64,000 nt of DNA from Paralvinella palmiformis (lineage: Eukaryota > Annelida > Polychaeta > Terebellida > Alvinellidae), in assembly GCA_025642065.1 (NCBI GenBank), contig JAODUP010000582.1:317501-381500 (forward strand). The letters run 5' to 3'. Below are positions 14,580 through 27,481 of this stretch, one piece after another. The stretch's first letter is position 1; the number at the start of each line of letters is the position of its first letter. The notes beneath the pieces are model-generated. The model did not search any database, was not told the DNA's origin, and saw only the letters and a list, made by a program, of their open reading frames with translations. The translations under genes were made by a program, and so were the position numbers.

Positions 14580-15290
14580 AGCCCATCTTTGTCATGTATT
14601 CATGATTGCGATGGTTAATATTGAATTTCGTTATCATTTCAGGGTCACTGGCCGGTGGAATATAATTCAGTATTCACATCAAATACAAAGGACAGCGCAC
14701 TGGATCCCAATCACACGCACTTCATACTGGTAGATGATGGCACGGAACATCAGTACGGCACCGAAATCGCGTTCAGGATCCAACTGGAATCAAATATTGC
14801 TGGAATGAAAATAAGTAGCACGGAAACGCGCAGTAAGTCTCTCTCTCTCTCCCCCCTTTCTCTGTGTGTGTGTCTGTGTTTCTCAGTCTCTACCCTCTCT
14901 CTCTGTCTCTCTGTCTGTCTGTCTGTGAGTGTATGCGTGCGGCCGGTCTGTTATGTGTAATGCACATTTCATTCGGAAAGATGCTACCCGTTTGGAGTCA
15001 GAATCATATCTGATAGATCATCGCGTCTATTACGATATCTGATCAAATCTAAATATTCCCACAATTTTTATAGAAATTGAGGACCAGATACCGATTGTTT
15101 GCGTTGTGTTGGAAGGTGGTGCGGGAACGCTGGAGACGGTGAAAGAAGCTATCGCAAATGGCATACCCGCTGTTATCGTTGAAGTAAGTGAACCTCATCA
15201 AACTCACAAGTAACTTATAGGTGATATTGATTTCACTGAAAGTGATACACAACGAGAAGAAGACGGATGGTTACATATTAAACTGGCTCC

Positions 15291-15344
<54 letters not shown>

Positions 15345-15659
15345 TGTGTGTGGTTAACTTCGGCAACGCGTTTTCCAATAATGACAACATTCAACGATAA
15401 ACGATTGATGACCGTTGTCTCTGTTTATACCTGTAGGGCTCGGGTAGGACGGCAGACATTCTGGCCTACGCCTATTCTATATCCACCAAAAAGAAGTCGG
15501 ATTTATTCAGGCCCAACTCCAAAGTAGCACTCGGACGTTCTGAGTAAGTATCAACATTTGTTCACCGCCGCCATATTTCATATTTAATTTATTTCTTATA
15601 TTGTAGCCAGGCATAAGTGAAAAAGTAAACGATGTCGTGATTTTTTGTATACAAGTTCC

Positions 15660-15702
<43 letters not shown>

Positions 15703-16344
15703 TTATCATCGTCATTGTCAACATTACCATGATGAGCATCAATAACTTATATTAATTAATTAATATTATTTATCAGCAGCGCGTGCTACTTTGATGAAAC
15801 ATTTTGGACCAATCTGAAGCAGAAAATATCAACCAAGTGGAATGAGACGGAGAACCTGGATGGAGTGGCCAAGACTGTGGCCGACATCGTGATGAAGAGA
15901 GACCATATTACCATTTTCAAACTCGGAGCCCAGCACGACGGGAACGAGATCGACGTGGCCATCCTGAAAGCTTTACTTAAAGGTAAGATGACGATGGTGT
16001 GATGATGATGCTTATTGATTGTGGTAGGCTAAATGGGCCGAGCGACCTGCAAAGGCAATGAAGCGAAGTCAAAGATGAAACACCCTTCAGATATGCCCAC
16101 GCCGAGATTCGATCTCAGGTGGTAGTGGTCTGTGATCCTACGCGCTACCACTTTACATATATTTATAATTGAATTGCATTTGCATTTCAACTCCATGTAG
16201 TCATAACAGTCAGTGACAATTTTCCGAAATCTGTGGTTATGATAATTTTGGGAGATCAATAGATTAGAAGATGTCAAGTGAAGCGAGGTTGCTTCAATGT
16301 AATAAATTGGGTGAATTTGGGGATGTTCTGACACGTGAAGTCAC

Positions 16345-16404
<60 letters not shown>

Positions 16405-19400
16405 TATATTTAATAAAGCGCCCCTACTAGCAGGAGCCATTCAAAGGCGCTGTACAAATAATATCTTTTCTATGCAATTAGTTGATCATTGATTTAATGT
16501 TAAGCAGTTAGTATTTAGTCAGTATGGTTATATAAGGCAAGCATTCTTGTATATTTACTATTGATAGTTATCTGATGCTGACATAATCTGACTGCAACTT
16601 TTGAGATGACAGTTTTCTGTCATTTACAGATGGTATTTTGTTACTCCATATCGATCGTGTCTGGTTGCTCTTTGATCATATTAAAGTTGTGGGACAGGTA
16701 GGATGTCAGGTAACGTGCAAGAAACTTAGCCACGAAATGCAGGAACTTCTAGCCAGAATTATAAAAATTAGACTTAAATAACAAATCTTATTTAAATAAG
16801 AATTTTGTTTTGAATCTGAAAATCTGAAAATGGATTTTCACGATTAAAAAGAAAGATCGTTTTTATCAATATCGCACCGTGTCTGATACTTCTCTCCTTC
16901 TTTTATTAATAATATTAGTAAAGCCGTAGGTGTATTTATTGTTTTATTTATTATAATTAAAGCCTAAAATTTACGTAATACTATTTCGGTTAGTGTGGCT
17001 TCACCTATCACCATCATCATCATCACCACCGGCGGTAAATTAACTATAGCCCTGGTAATAACACCAAAGGTGTTAATTGTATTTGTAATTCCTAATTAAT
17101 CAGAGCAATTTTAATCAAACTAAAGTATTCGCTTCATTCATTTAGACATGAGAGTTGGCATTTATTTCTGGTAGGATTCAATTACAGCTACAATCGTAAT
17201 TAATATATATGAAGAAGGTATTGGGAGTTTTTTTATACATTTCACGTGTAATTAATTGTTAATGAAAATTAGCTGGTCATATTCCAGATATTTGAATTAA
17301 ACGCCATAATATAACAAACTTTCTTTGGGATTTACTAATCCATCCCAAAAACCAAAAAAACAAACAAACAAGCGATCAAAATAATTAAGAAAGAAAGACT
17401 AACCGTTGTATCTCGGCCCATTTAGCCTATCATGGTCAGAAAAGTGGCCGTAAAACACCAATCATCATCATCATCATCTCACCGTTGTATTTACTTAATA
17501 TTCTTTATTTCATAGTTAACAAAGAGAAGAGCATAGATCAATTGAAGTTGGCGCTGGCGTGGAATAGAATAGACATCGCAAAGAACGAAATATTTACCAG
17601 CGGTGTGAAATGGGAGGTTAGTGACAAAAACCCGACTTAAAAAGGATATTCTGTGCTAATAACATAACATATTTTGTTTAGGATGCAAATTTTTGAACGA
17701 CGGTAAAGCCAAAACGCACGGCACGATAAAGCACTGATCAGGTAACTTGGTCAATACGATAATAAAATATTACTAAATGACCCAACTGGTTTGTTTACAG
17801 CCTGGCCAGCTCGACGAGATTATGCATATCGTCATCGAGAAAAATCGCCCCGAGTTTGTTAAGTTGCTCATTGAGAATGGTGTCAGCATTAAGGAATTCC
17901 TCACCCCCAAGAGACTACTCCAGCTATACAACAACGTAAGGGTCACGGCGAGGGAACTGCTCGCATATAAGTAGCAGCGAATCGATTCAATTAAATACAA
18001 ACAAACATACCGCTAAGCGTGATAATATCAGTTGTTAGTGATGAAACATCGAGTAGAGATGCTCAGCTAGTTATGCTCATTTCAAAACGCTTTATTCTTC
18101 AGCTGAATCCCTCTTGTTTGCTGTATCAGATGCTTAGTAAGAACAAGAGCAAGGTAAGAACTCGGTGCTAATTAAACAAACATATTGCAGGAAATTATTC
18201 CTGTCACAGTAAGGCGTTGGACTCATCCCAGGTTGCTGATATTTCATATTGGAATTTAAATGTATGTTATTGGGTAATCACAGTACGGTGTATTATTATT
18301 GTTGTTGTTATAGTTGTAGTAGAATGCGCGAGTGTCTGTGATGAAACATCGTTTATAATTCGGCTTTCACGCGACAAGGATGATCAAAAGATTAACTTGG
18401 TTGTTTTAAACGCTTCAACTTTCATCAACAACTTACTTCTCTACAATACTTCCTTGCTCCATTTCTAAAAGCACCATCAAACAAACTGTCAACCGTTTGC
18501 TTTTTTCATTAATGTTTGTTGTTGATAGAACTCTTAAGTTCAGTTCAAACTTTATCATGTCCCAAATCCTCTAGAATACTTCCCGTTGTCTGGGATCCTG
18601 AATGTCCAAAATCCTATAAACCAATCAGAATACTTCCCGTTGCCTGGGATCCTGATGATTTAGTTATCTCTGTGATAATGGGGTCCCATTATATTATTTC
18701 AGAACAGCAAGTATTTTTCGTTCCGTGACGTTGGTCGTGTTATGCAACACCTGGACAGTACTTACTTCAAGCCGTCCTATCTAGATCCGGAAAGCGTACT
18801 CTACAATCTCGATCCGGGCATTATTCTCCAGGACGAAGAGTCGGAAGATTGCGATGAAGAAGATTCCGTTGAGAGAGAAAGAGGTATAATTTGCAACATC
18901 CGATAAGTCTTGTGCTTTCTTAATGAACAAAACAAAAACTACGACCGATGCTATAATTTTGTTATATTCTCCTGATCTCGAGATACTTTTTGGAAATGGA
19001 TGTTTTACCATATGGATGAATTTTGAAGTTGGCGCCATTTGTAGCCGGTAAATCTTTGCTATATGTGTGTTTGTGCTGCAGTTGAAGTTGTGTTACGTTA
19101 ATGAAGTGGGCAACAATTTGGCTACCGGACATGGGACCAAAACCCACGCTACTCCACCGTATCTGAACTGAATACTAATATATGTGACCTTTTTTATTAA
19201 ACATATATCCGTTCTACATAATCGGCACAATTTTATTAATTAATTTGTTATTTTAGGGAAGGAAAAACCCATTCTTGGTGTTTTGGATGAACCCAATCGT
19301 GACCTCTTCATTTGGAGTATCCTTATGCACCGGAAGGAGTTAGCAAGCCTGTTCTGGCATGAAGGAAAGGTGAACTCTTGTTATTAATTAACAAATATGT

Positions 19401-20046
19401 ACTACTCCAGGAATATTTCACACTAACCCTGTTTGATTCTAAGTTTTATTGCCCGCTAAACGAATCGGTCACATTTATATCGAATGCAGTACAGTCTATT
19501 TGTTTACTGTAAGTTCTGTTTGCCGATAGGCGGTTGTCCATTGTCTGAGGTGTGCGTCTATCACCATACAATTCCGTAATCGATATGAGTTGTTCTTCAC
19601 CGATTCTAGGAATGTTTGGCGGCAGCGATGCTCGGCCAGAATCTACTGAAAAAGATGAAAGCCAAAACGGGTGATGCTGATGTTGAGAAGAAAATCGAGA
19701 ACCAAATTACGTGAGTATTTCTTGTTGCATCAAAGCCTGTTGTTTCCTAACCAGAAGATGTTATTGTCGTTAAGCCATCGCTTACACCGAACCAACCCAC
19801 CTGTCATCAATTTCAGCTACTTCGCCGAGTTGAGTACTGAACTGTTGAGTGAATGCTACGGTTCTGATGAGAACAAAGCCAGATTGTTGTTAGTGAGGAA
19901 GATGGCAAATTTCGGCAACTCGACAGTTATCACAATGGCATTAGAGGCTGAACACTGGGAAGTTATAGGCCACGCTGCTTGCCAGACGATGCTCATCTCC
20001 ATCTGGAACGGCCGGTTACATCCGGAAAATAAATTCTGGAAGGTAT

Positions 20047-20133
<87 letters not shown>

Positions 20134-20201
20134 CACACACACATATTTCCAACTCTATTTCTTTCCCTATTTCGCTCTCTCTCTCTCTATCACTCTCCAT
20201 G

Positions 20202-20234
<33 letters not shown>

Positions 20235-20654
20235 CTTTGTGTGGTGTGTATGCACGCGTACGTACGTGTGCGCGCGTGTTTCGCTGGCTGCCTGTGAGAA
20301 AGTCGGAGGAAATAAGAGGTGAGTAAAAGAAGCAAACTTAATTGTGAAATATTAATACTTTTTATCTTCCACAGCTTCTCCTGTGTGTTCTCTGTCCATT
20401 GTTTGTCTGCAAACTGAAATTCGTAGACAAAATACACCAGGTAACTGTTCTTCTTCATTTTATTCAATGCACGTATTCTGCCATTTATCGCTTTCAATAA
20501 CGGCTGCTGCAGGTCAAAGGTGAAGTCAGTTTATCGGTCAGCCATAATTATCGTCTTTTTAACAAGTACAGAAGTTGTACCCTGATCTACGGATATGACA
20601 CTAACACACGCTTTGATGAAAAAGCGAAGTTTTCAGTAATCGCTCGCTCATTCG

Positions 20655-20732
<78 letters not shown>

Positions 20733-23521
20733 TACAGAATGATCACATTCCAATGTGTAATACCAGTATGAGTCATCTCCACCAAGAACATGCCACGGCA
20801 ATTCTAGCAATAAGGTAAACAAATCGAATTAAAGCGTTAAGAAGATTCCTACTCATCTCATGTTAGCTTACGAGAAAACTAGAAGAGATAATTTTCCTAG
20901 TCTTTTAACATAAGTGTTCTCTTAAGGAAATTGATGTTCATGACAAGTTATCTTATACCAATTATATTGTGCAAAGATTTATGTTACCGAACACACACGC
21001 ACGCACGCACGCACACAGACGCGACCAAACACACTATTTGAGTTTACTTTGCTTCTTTCAACTAGGAAGCGAGAAGATGACAATAAAATTAGTCTGTCAT
21101 GGAACTCAACTAGTCGGGTATCGTGTTGGATAAGATACAGCACATTCTTTGGAGCACCGATTATCAAGTTCTTTTACTATGTGGTGAGTCATGGGCTAAC
21201 ATGGGCTAATCGCATGTTGGCAATCGCTGGATGGTCACGTGTGGATTGTTGGACTGTTTAGAGACAATAATGGCGTTATAGGTGTAGTTTTCATCTGCCC
21301 TATCAATCTGTACACAAAACTTGCCACCCTCCCCGTAACCTTCTCGTGGTGAATGAATGATCTTATTGCACTGATGTAATAATAATAATAATAATAATAA
21401 TAAAACGAAAGTAATATTAGTAAGAATAGAAAACAACGTAATGGTGATTGAACTATTACTTTTTTTTGCTACAATTAATTCCATCAAATAAATTTATCAC
21501 ACTGAAGATTATAACTGAAATAAGATGTGGGTAGTATTAGTTTAATCTTATTGCTAAAATATAGTTGCATACATACTATGCGATATAACATTTTAAAGTT
21601 GTTACAACTAAGATAGGTCGATTCATAAACCTAAAAACAAAGCCCGATCGTTATGTAAAGTAACAAATAGTTAAAAGCGAACACTTAGAAATAAAACTGT
21701 ATTATGTGTATTGTAAATACAGTGTTATATGATTTACATACGCACGCGCGCGCATACACACGCAAAGATAAAGATACGCTGGTGACCTATGCCAGGGACG
21801 AGTAATGGGGTTATGTTTACAATGTGATTTGAGTAAATGCTTACTATTATCCTTGTTGTGAAATCTATGACTAACAAAAAAATAATACTTCCAACATGTA
21901 ATCTTCAGATATTATATCTCTGCTTACTGGGATACTACAGTGTGCTGCTGTTATCTGGATCGAGGCTAGATATTGACAAGTGGCAGATATTTCTTATATT
22001 CTGGATCTGCACCATCGTCATTGAGGAAGTTCGACAGGTATGTGGGCCAATCTTTAGCATTTCTACTCTTTTTTTGTAAGCCCCCCCCCCAATACAACCA
22101 GAGTGTACAAATTCGTCTCAGTACTCGGTTTGTGAATTTTGACACGAGTCACTATTTATTACGAGGTAGGGCCAATAAATGATATCGCCACCTATCAGAT
22201 TATAAGAAATTAGTTTTCTCTAAGATTTTTTTCTATTGTATTGTCCCCAAATCAAATCGGTTCGGGAGACGATCGACGCATCGTAATTTCTAAACTGATT
22301 GCTTACTCCAGTTCGTACAACATCAGGCGTGCAGCATGAAGGTGAAGGCTCTCGCCTACCTATCGGATCCGTGGAACCGACTCGATCTGTTCACGATCAC
22401 ATCCTTCCTGGTTGGCGTCGTCCTGTCCACCCTCCGCACGTACGGCTACTGTACAGCCTGCGACCAGGCACTGACGGTGATCTCCAGCTTGACCTTGATG
22501 GCGCTATACTTCAGGCTGCTGCACATCTTCTCCATGCACAGGGATCTCGGCCCGAAGTTGGTTATGATCGGCGGTATGGTAAGCTAACTCACTGTGTCTA
22601 CTAAAAAACTAAGTTTCTATTTTGCTTCCAACTCGCCAACTCCCCCCCCCCCCCTTGACCTTCCTACCACTGTTTGGTAAACGAACTTAGTTCGTTCATT
22701 TATCAAATAATTAATTATTTCGTTCATCCACAGTTTTATTCAACAACAAACAATGTTACCACGTTACCATGCCATAAACGTAATCTGGTACAACATTAGT
22801 AGTTATATATTATCCCGATAGATAACCAATTAAATAAATAAACAATACACACCCCTCACACAGATACACATACACACACACATACGACCCGACTAATCAG
22901 AATACAGATAACGTTTCCTGATTGTTCTTTTAATAACCCTTTGGTGTAACAATGTGATGTGTCGATATTTAACGATCTAAACCACTCGGTAGTTTAATAC
23001 TTCTGACATTAGTTCATATATACATACGTTTACTATTTAAATGGGTATAATAATAATTATTATCATTATTGTGGAAGTAATTATGTTGTTCTCAGCAAAC
23101 CTAATGTTTTTCGAAGTGAGTGACTGAGTAGAGTCATCGGCGAAGAAAGGTCAATCTTGAAGGTGCTCTCTCTGACCCTTTACTACGTACAGAAAAAGGG
23201 CCATATACCGTTTGGCAGCAGAACTTCCATTAACCAGTATATACTGTCAGCTTAATTTATGTTTTGCTTCATTTTTTTTATTTATTCAGATTAGAGACTT
23301 GGTTTATTTCATGATCATCATGCTCGTGTTTATAATCGGCTACGGCATAGCCATCCAGAAGATCATGTACCCAACTCTGCCTCTGACGATCGAGGTCATA
23401 GAGTACCTACTGAGAAGATCATTCTTCCAGATCAGCGGAGAATTCCAGCTCGAAGAGGCGACAGCTTGTGAGTGGCTCATTTTATACGCAGCTTAATTAA
23501 TATTGACAGCTCGTCAAATTA

Positions 23522-23562
<41 letters not shown>

Positions 23563-25149
23563 GAATATTGTCGTCTTACCTATGTTACGTCTTCCTTTAG
23601 CTTTATGTAGAATTTCAGGAGAGATAGTTGCAGGATGGCTTCTTGCTGTTTATATCTTTTGCATGGTGCTAGATACTTCCGGTTGAACGTAACTTGTTTT
23701 TACCGGCAGACAAAGAAGCGTTTGACGTCACTAATGCAAAACTAAATAATACACTTTCAAGGAAAATAAGGATGTTTAATATATAGGCGACAACTTGTAT
23801 GACATCATTATCGGCAGCGTCATCCAAATTCCCGGATGCCCATAAATATGCAAATATATTTACAGTTCAGGCGCTTGCCAAGGATAAAAACTGAAAGACA
23901 TTAGTAAACCTTTATCCAATGATAATCAGGTACACAACATAACCCAGGAAAGCACGCATTCTTGCATATTACATTAACATTATCAATCCCCCCCCTCCCC
24001 CCAATAACAATAACAAATAACAAAACGAAACTTATGTGCTTATTCTTTAAAGTATATTTGTAGAGATTTTCGTGGATATACTGATTAGTTATTCGGAAGT
24101 GCCGAATTCCCGCTCTTCAATTAATATGCGAGCTCTACAATTGCCATACATTTTATAGGGAATCGGTCTGTATTAATACATGAATCTGCAAGAATATGCG
24201 CATGTCTTATAGTGAGACTAGTGTTCAGAAACAACTGTATTGGACGAGTTCTTGTAATGGTATAGTTCGTCCATGAACCAGACAAACAAACAAAAAACAC
24301 ATAGGCTCGTTACATTTCGCGAAAATAAGAATTCTGCGAAGTTATATGTAATCATAATATTCCCATTTGAGATAAGGAAGTACGTGGTACAACATCAGGA
24401 AATATGGCAAGAATTGGTTATAGATGCATAATGATGATTATTAATATTTTACGGCCACTTACGTGTACATGGTAGACTAAACGGGCCGTACTACCTCCAA
24501 AGATAATGAAGCGAAGTCAAAGATGAAACACCCTTCGGATATGCCCACGCTGAGATTCAAACTCGGGTGGTAGCGATCTGTGGTCCAACGCACTACCAAC
24601 TAGACCACGGAGGCGCCCTTGGTTATAGCCGGACGTCAGCGTGCCAATGTACAGTTGTTGGTGTCGTACTTAAGCAGTCTTACCATCACCAATGTGCCTT
24701 AAAGTTGGCTAACGTTCGCCTACTTTTTAGCCATTGTTTACCTTTTGTTTAACTTACCTTTTGTTTTACTTTGTTTTTAAATGTTTTATTCCTTCAGCTT
24801 ATAACAGTAATGACGAATGTCCATTGAAGAGTAATGGACAACCTGTGTGTCCTGTCGGTTCGTTTATAGCGCGTTATCTTCTGGCCAGCTACATCCTTAT
24901 GATGAACGTACTTATGCTAAACCTACTTATTGCTATGTTCAGGTAAGCCGGAAACTGGTATATATTATCACACAAGCGCTCACGCGCACACGTGCGCACA
25001 CACACACATATTCGAGCGCGTGCCTGTATGTAGATGTTATTATTTTAGACTATTTCTGTGAACACAATAGGCTAAATAGCCTATTTAATTTACCTGTTTT
25101 AGAAAACTGCTGCGAAAGTTTTATTATACAGAGTTGCATTTTTCAATAA

Positions 25150-25204
<55 letters not shown>

Positions 25205-25860
25205 TAGATTACAAAATACCAACTTGATCAATAAACCAATAAATCTATTACTATAATGTTCCTGTTATGGTAAATGAAATGTGATGTTCTTAAAGAAACA
25301 GAACAACAACACCTTAACACACTGAAACCTTTTATCTAAGACAAAATTCACCAATTTATAAACGCCGTACTAATATTAGAAAAGTTTGTTTAGGAAAGTT
25401 GTATCCTACGAATTTTATTATATAAACCTTGCTTCGTCAGACCACCTGCCATAAAGACCACTAAAACGGTTCGTTTTTATTTCATAATCATCAGTTATTA
25501 GAACCAGACATGGTATTCAATGTTTTTTTTATTTTTGAAGACGGTCTTTATTGCAAATAGGTGTGTCTACTGATAATGTTAAAAATTAAACAATGAAAAT
25601 TACTGTTATTATTATATCAATGGCAGTTGCTAATCGTTTGCATTTTGATATCCACAGTAATACTTACACCAATGTACAGAAGAATGCCGGCTCGGTGTAC
25701 AGAGTACAGAGATATCACCTCATTAAGGAGTTCTACAATCATCTTCCTGTCCCTCCTCCCCTGATCATCTTAAACCATATCATCCTCGTAGTCCGTGCTG
25801 TCATACGTTGTTGCTGCAAGAAGCACAAAACAAAAGAGAATTGGTTCAGTAAGTGTAGCT

Positions 25861-25900
<40 letters not shown>

Positions 25901-26659
25901 GCAGCAAGTATCAAATTTATTTTCGATATGCAATTATGTGTGTCGGGAAATATTAGGAAATGCAGTGCTTTTGTTCTCTTAAGGAAAAATGTAAGGTGAA
26001 ATATCATTCTTTCGGCTTTTATGCAATATATTTTATTCTGAGTATTCTGGGTTGATAAACGTCTTAAATCAACGTTCTTTCTAGTAACATTAGCCGTTTT
26101 AAACAAATTGTTTACTATCACCTATGATTAGACGTCATCGTCTCATTTTAACAAAGCTACAATGTTTTCCCTCCTCACCATTACTATCTCTGTTCAGGTA
26201 TCCGTATGGTCGATTTAGAGGAAAGACAGTTGATTCTTTGGGAATCTATGAACGTTGAAGAATGCATGAGGCAGAAGGTGACGCGAACGAAGAAAAGCAT
26301 GGAAGATCAAGTCCGAAATACCAGTAATCAGTAAGTAGACGTCGGTTAGTGAAATGTTTAGATGTACAGTGGACAACAGGAATATAGAATTTTAGGTCCT
26401 GATCCTTTGGGATTTTTTCCATATTCCTTGTGCACTCACCGATCGATTCGGTTCGGTGAGTATCAAGGAGTACAGGATAATCTATCTATCTATCTGTCTA
26501 TCTGTCTGTCTATCTATCTATCTATATATCTATCTATCTATTTATTTATCTATCTATCTATCCAGCAATCTATCTATCTATCTATCTATCCAGCAATCTA
26601 TCTATCTATCTATCTATATCGCTCTCGCTCTCTTTCTCCCCCCCTCTCTCTCGCTCTCT

Positions 26660-26699
<40 letters not shown>

Positions 26700-27450
26700 T
26701 ACACACGCCATACAATAATGTATTAACGTATTACGAACTTGTTATTCCCAGAATAAACAAACTATCGCAAGTGAATGAACAGATAGCCACATCGGTGGGA
26801 GAGGTAAAATCACAGCAAATGTTTTTATTGGAAGAATTCGAAGAATTTCTCCTCCAGAAAGACAAGACGACATCCAAAAGCAATCACCTTCAAAGGAGTA
26901 GTACTAGAATGAACATGTTTGCTCCAACGCTGGAAAAGATGGATGAAAGGATGACTTTCATGGAACAGATGCTCTGTAAGATGATGGGCATGATGGAACA
27001 GCAACATTCCAGAAAGAATGAAGCCAAACCTGTAACTATCTCTGACCAAGGAACCGACACTAATAGACCAAAAAGTAACTATAACCTATACCGGAATATC
27101 GTAACAGTAAACAGCAATAGTACTAGTATTGATGACGTACACACTGATGGAATATCGTTTGACAAAATAATGTGACATACTGTACAAATCTGTACGAATG
27201 TTACGCTACTTCATTAGAAAAAAATAACTATTAGATGGATTTTGCGTTGATAACTTATAAGTTACGTTAATAACTTACATATCAAACAAATTATATCTCT
27301 ATGACTTTGATCTAGAACATCTCTATATAGAGATTTCATGGTACAACAGTTTTCAGTGTCTTCTGGTAGTAAATGTGCATTATTACAAATAAGCATAGTA
27401 GTAGTAATAGTAGTAGTTATAGAAGTAGCGGGAGTAGTACTGGTAGTGAG

Positions 27451-27481
<31 letters not shown>

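Noticed and set aside
20045..20326. Open frames rich in SLSLSL and YIYIYI
   Set aside because: Translation of (CT)n and (AT)n microsatellites in intron 18.
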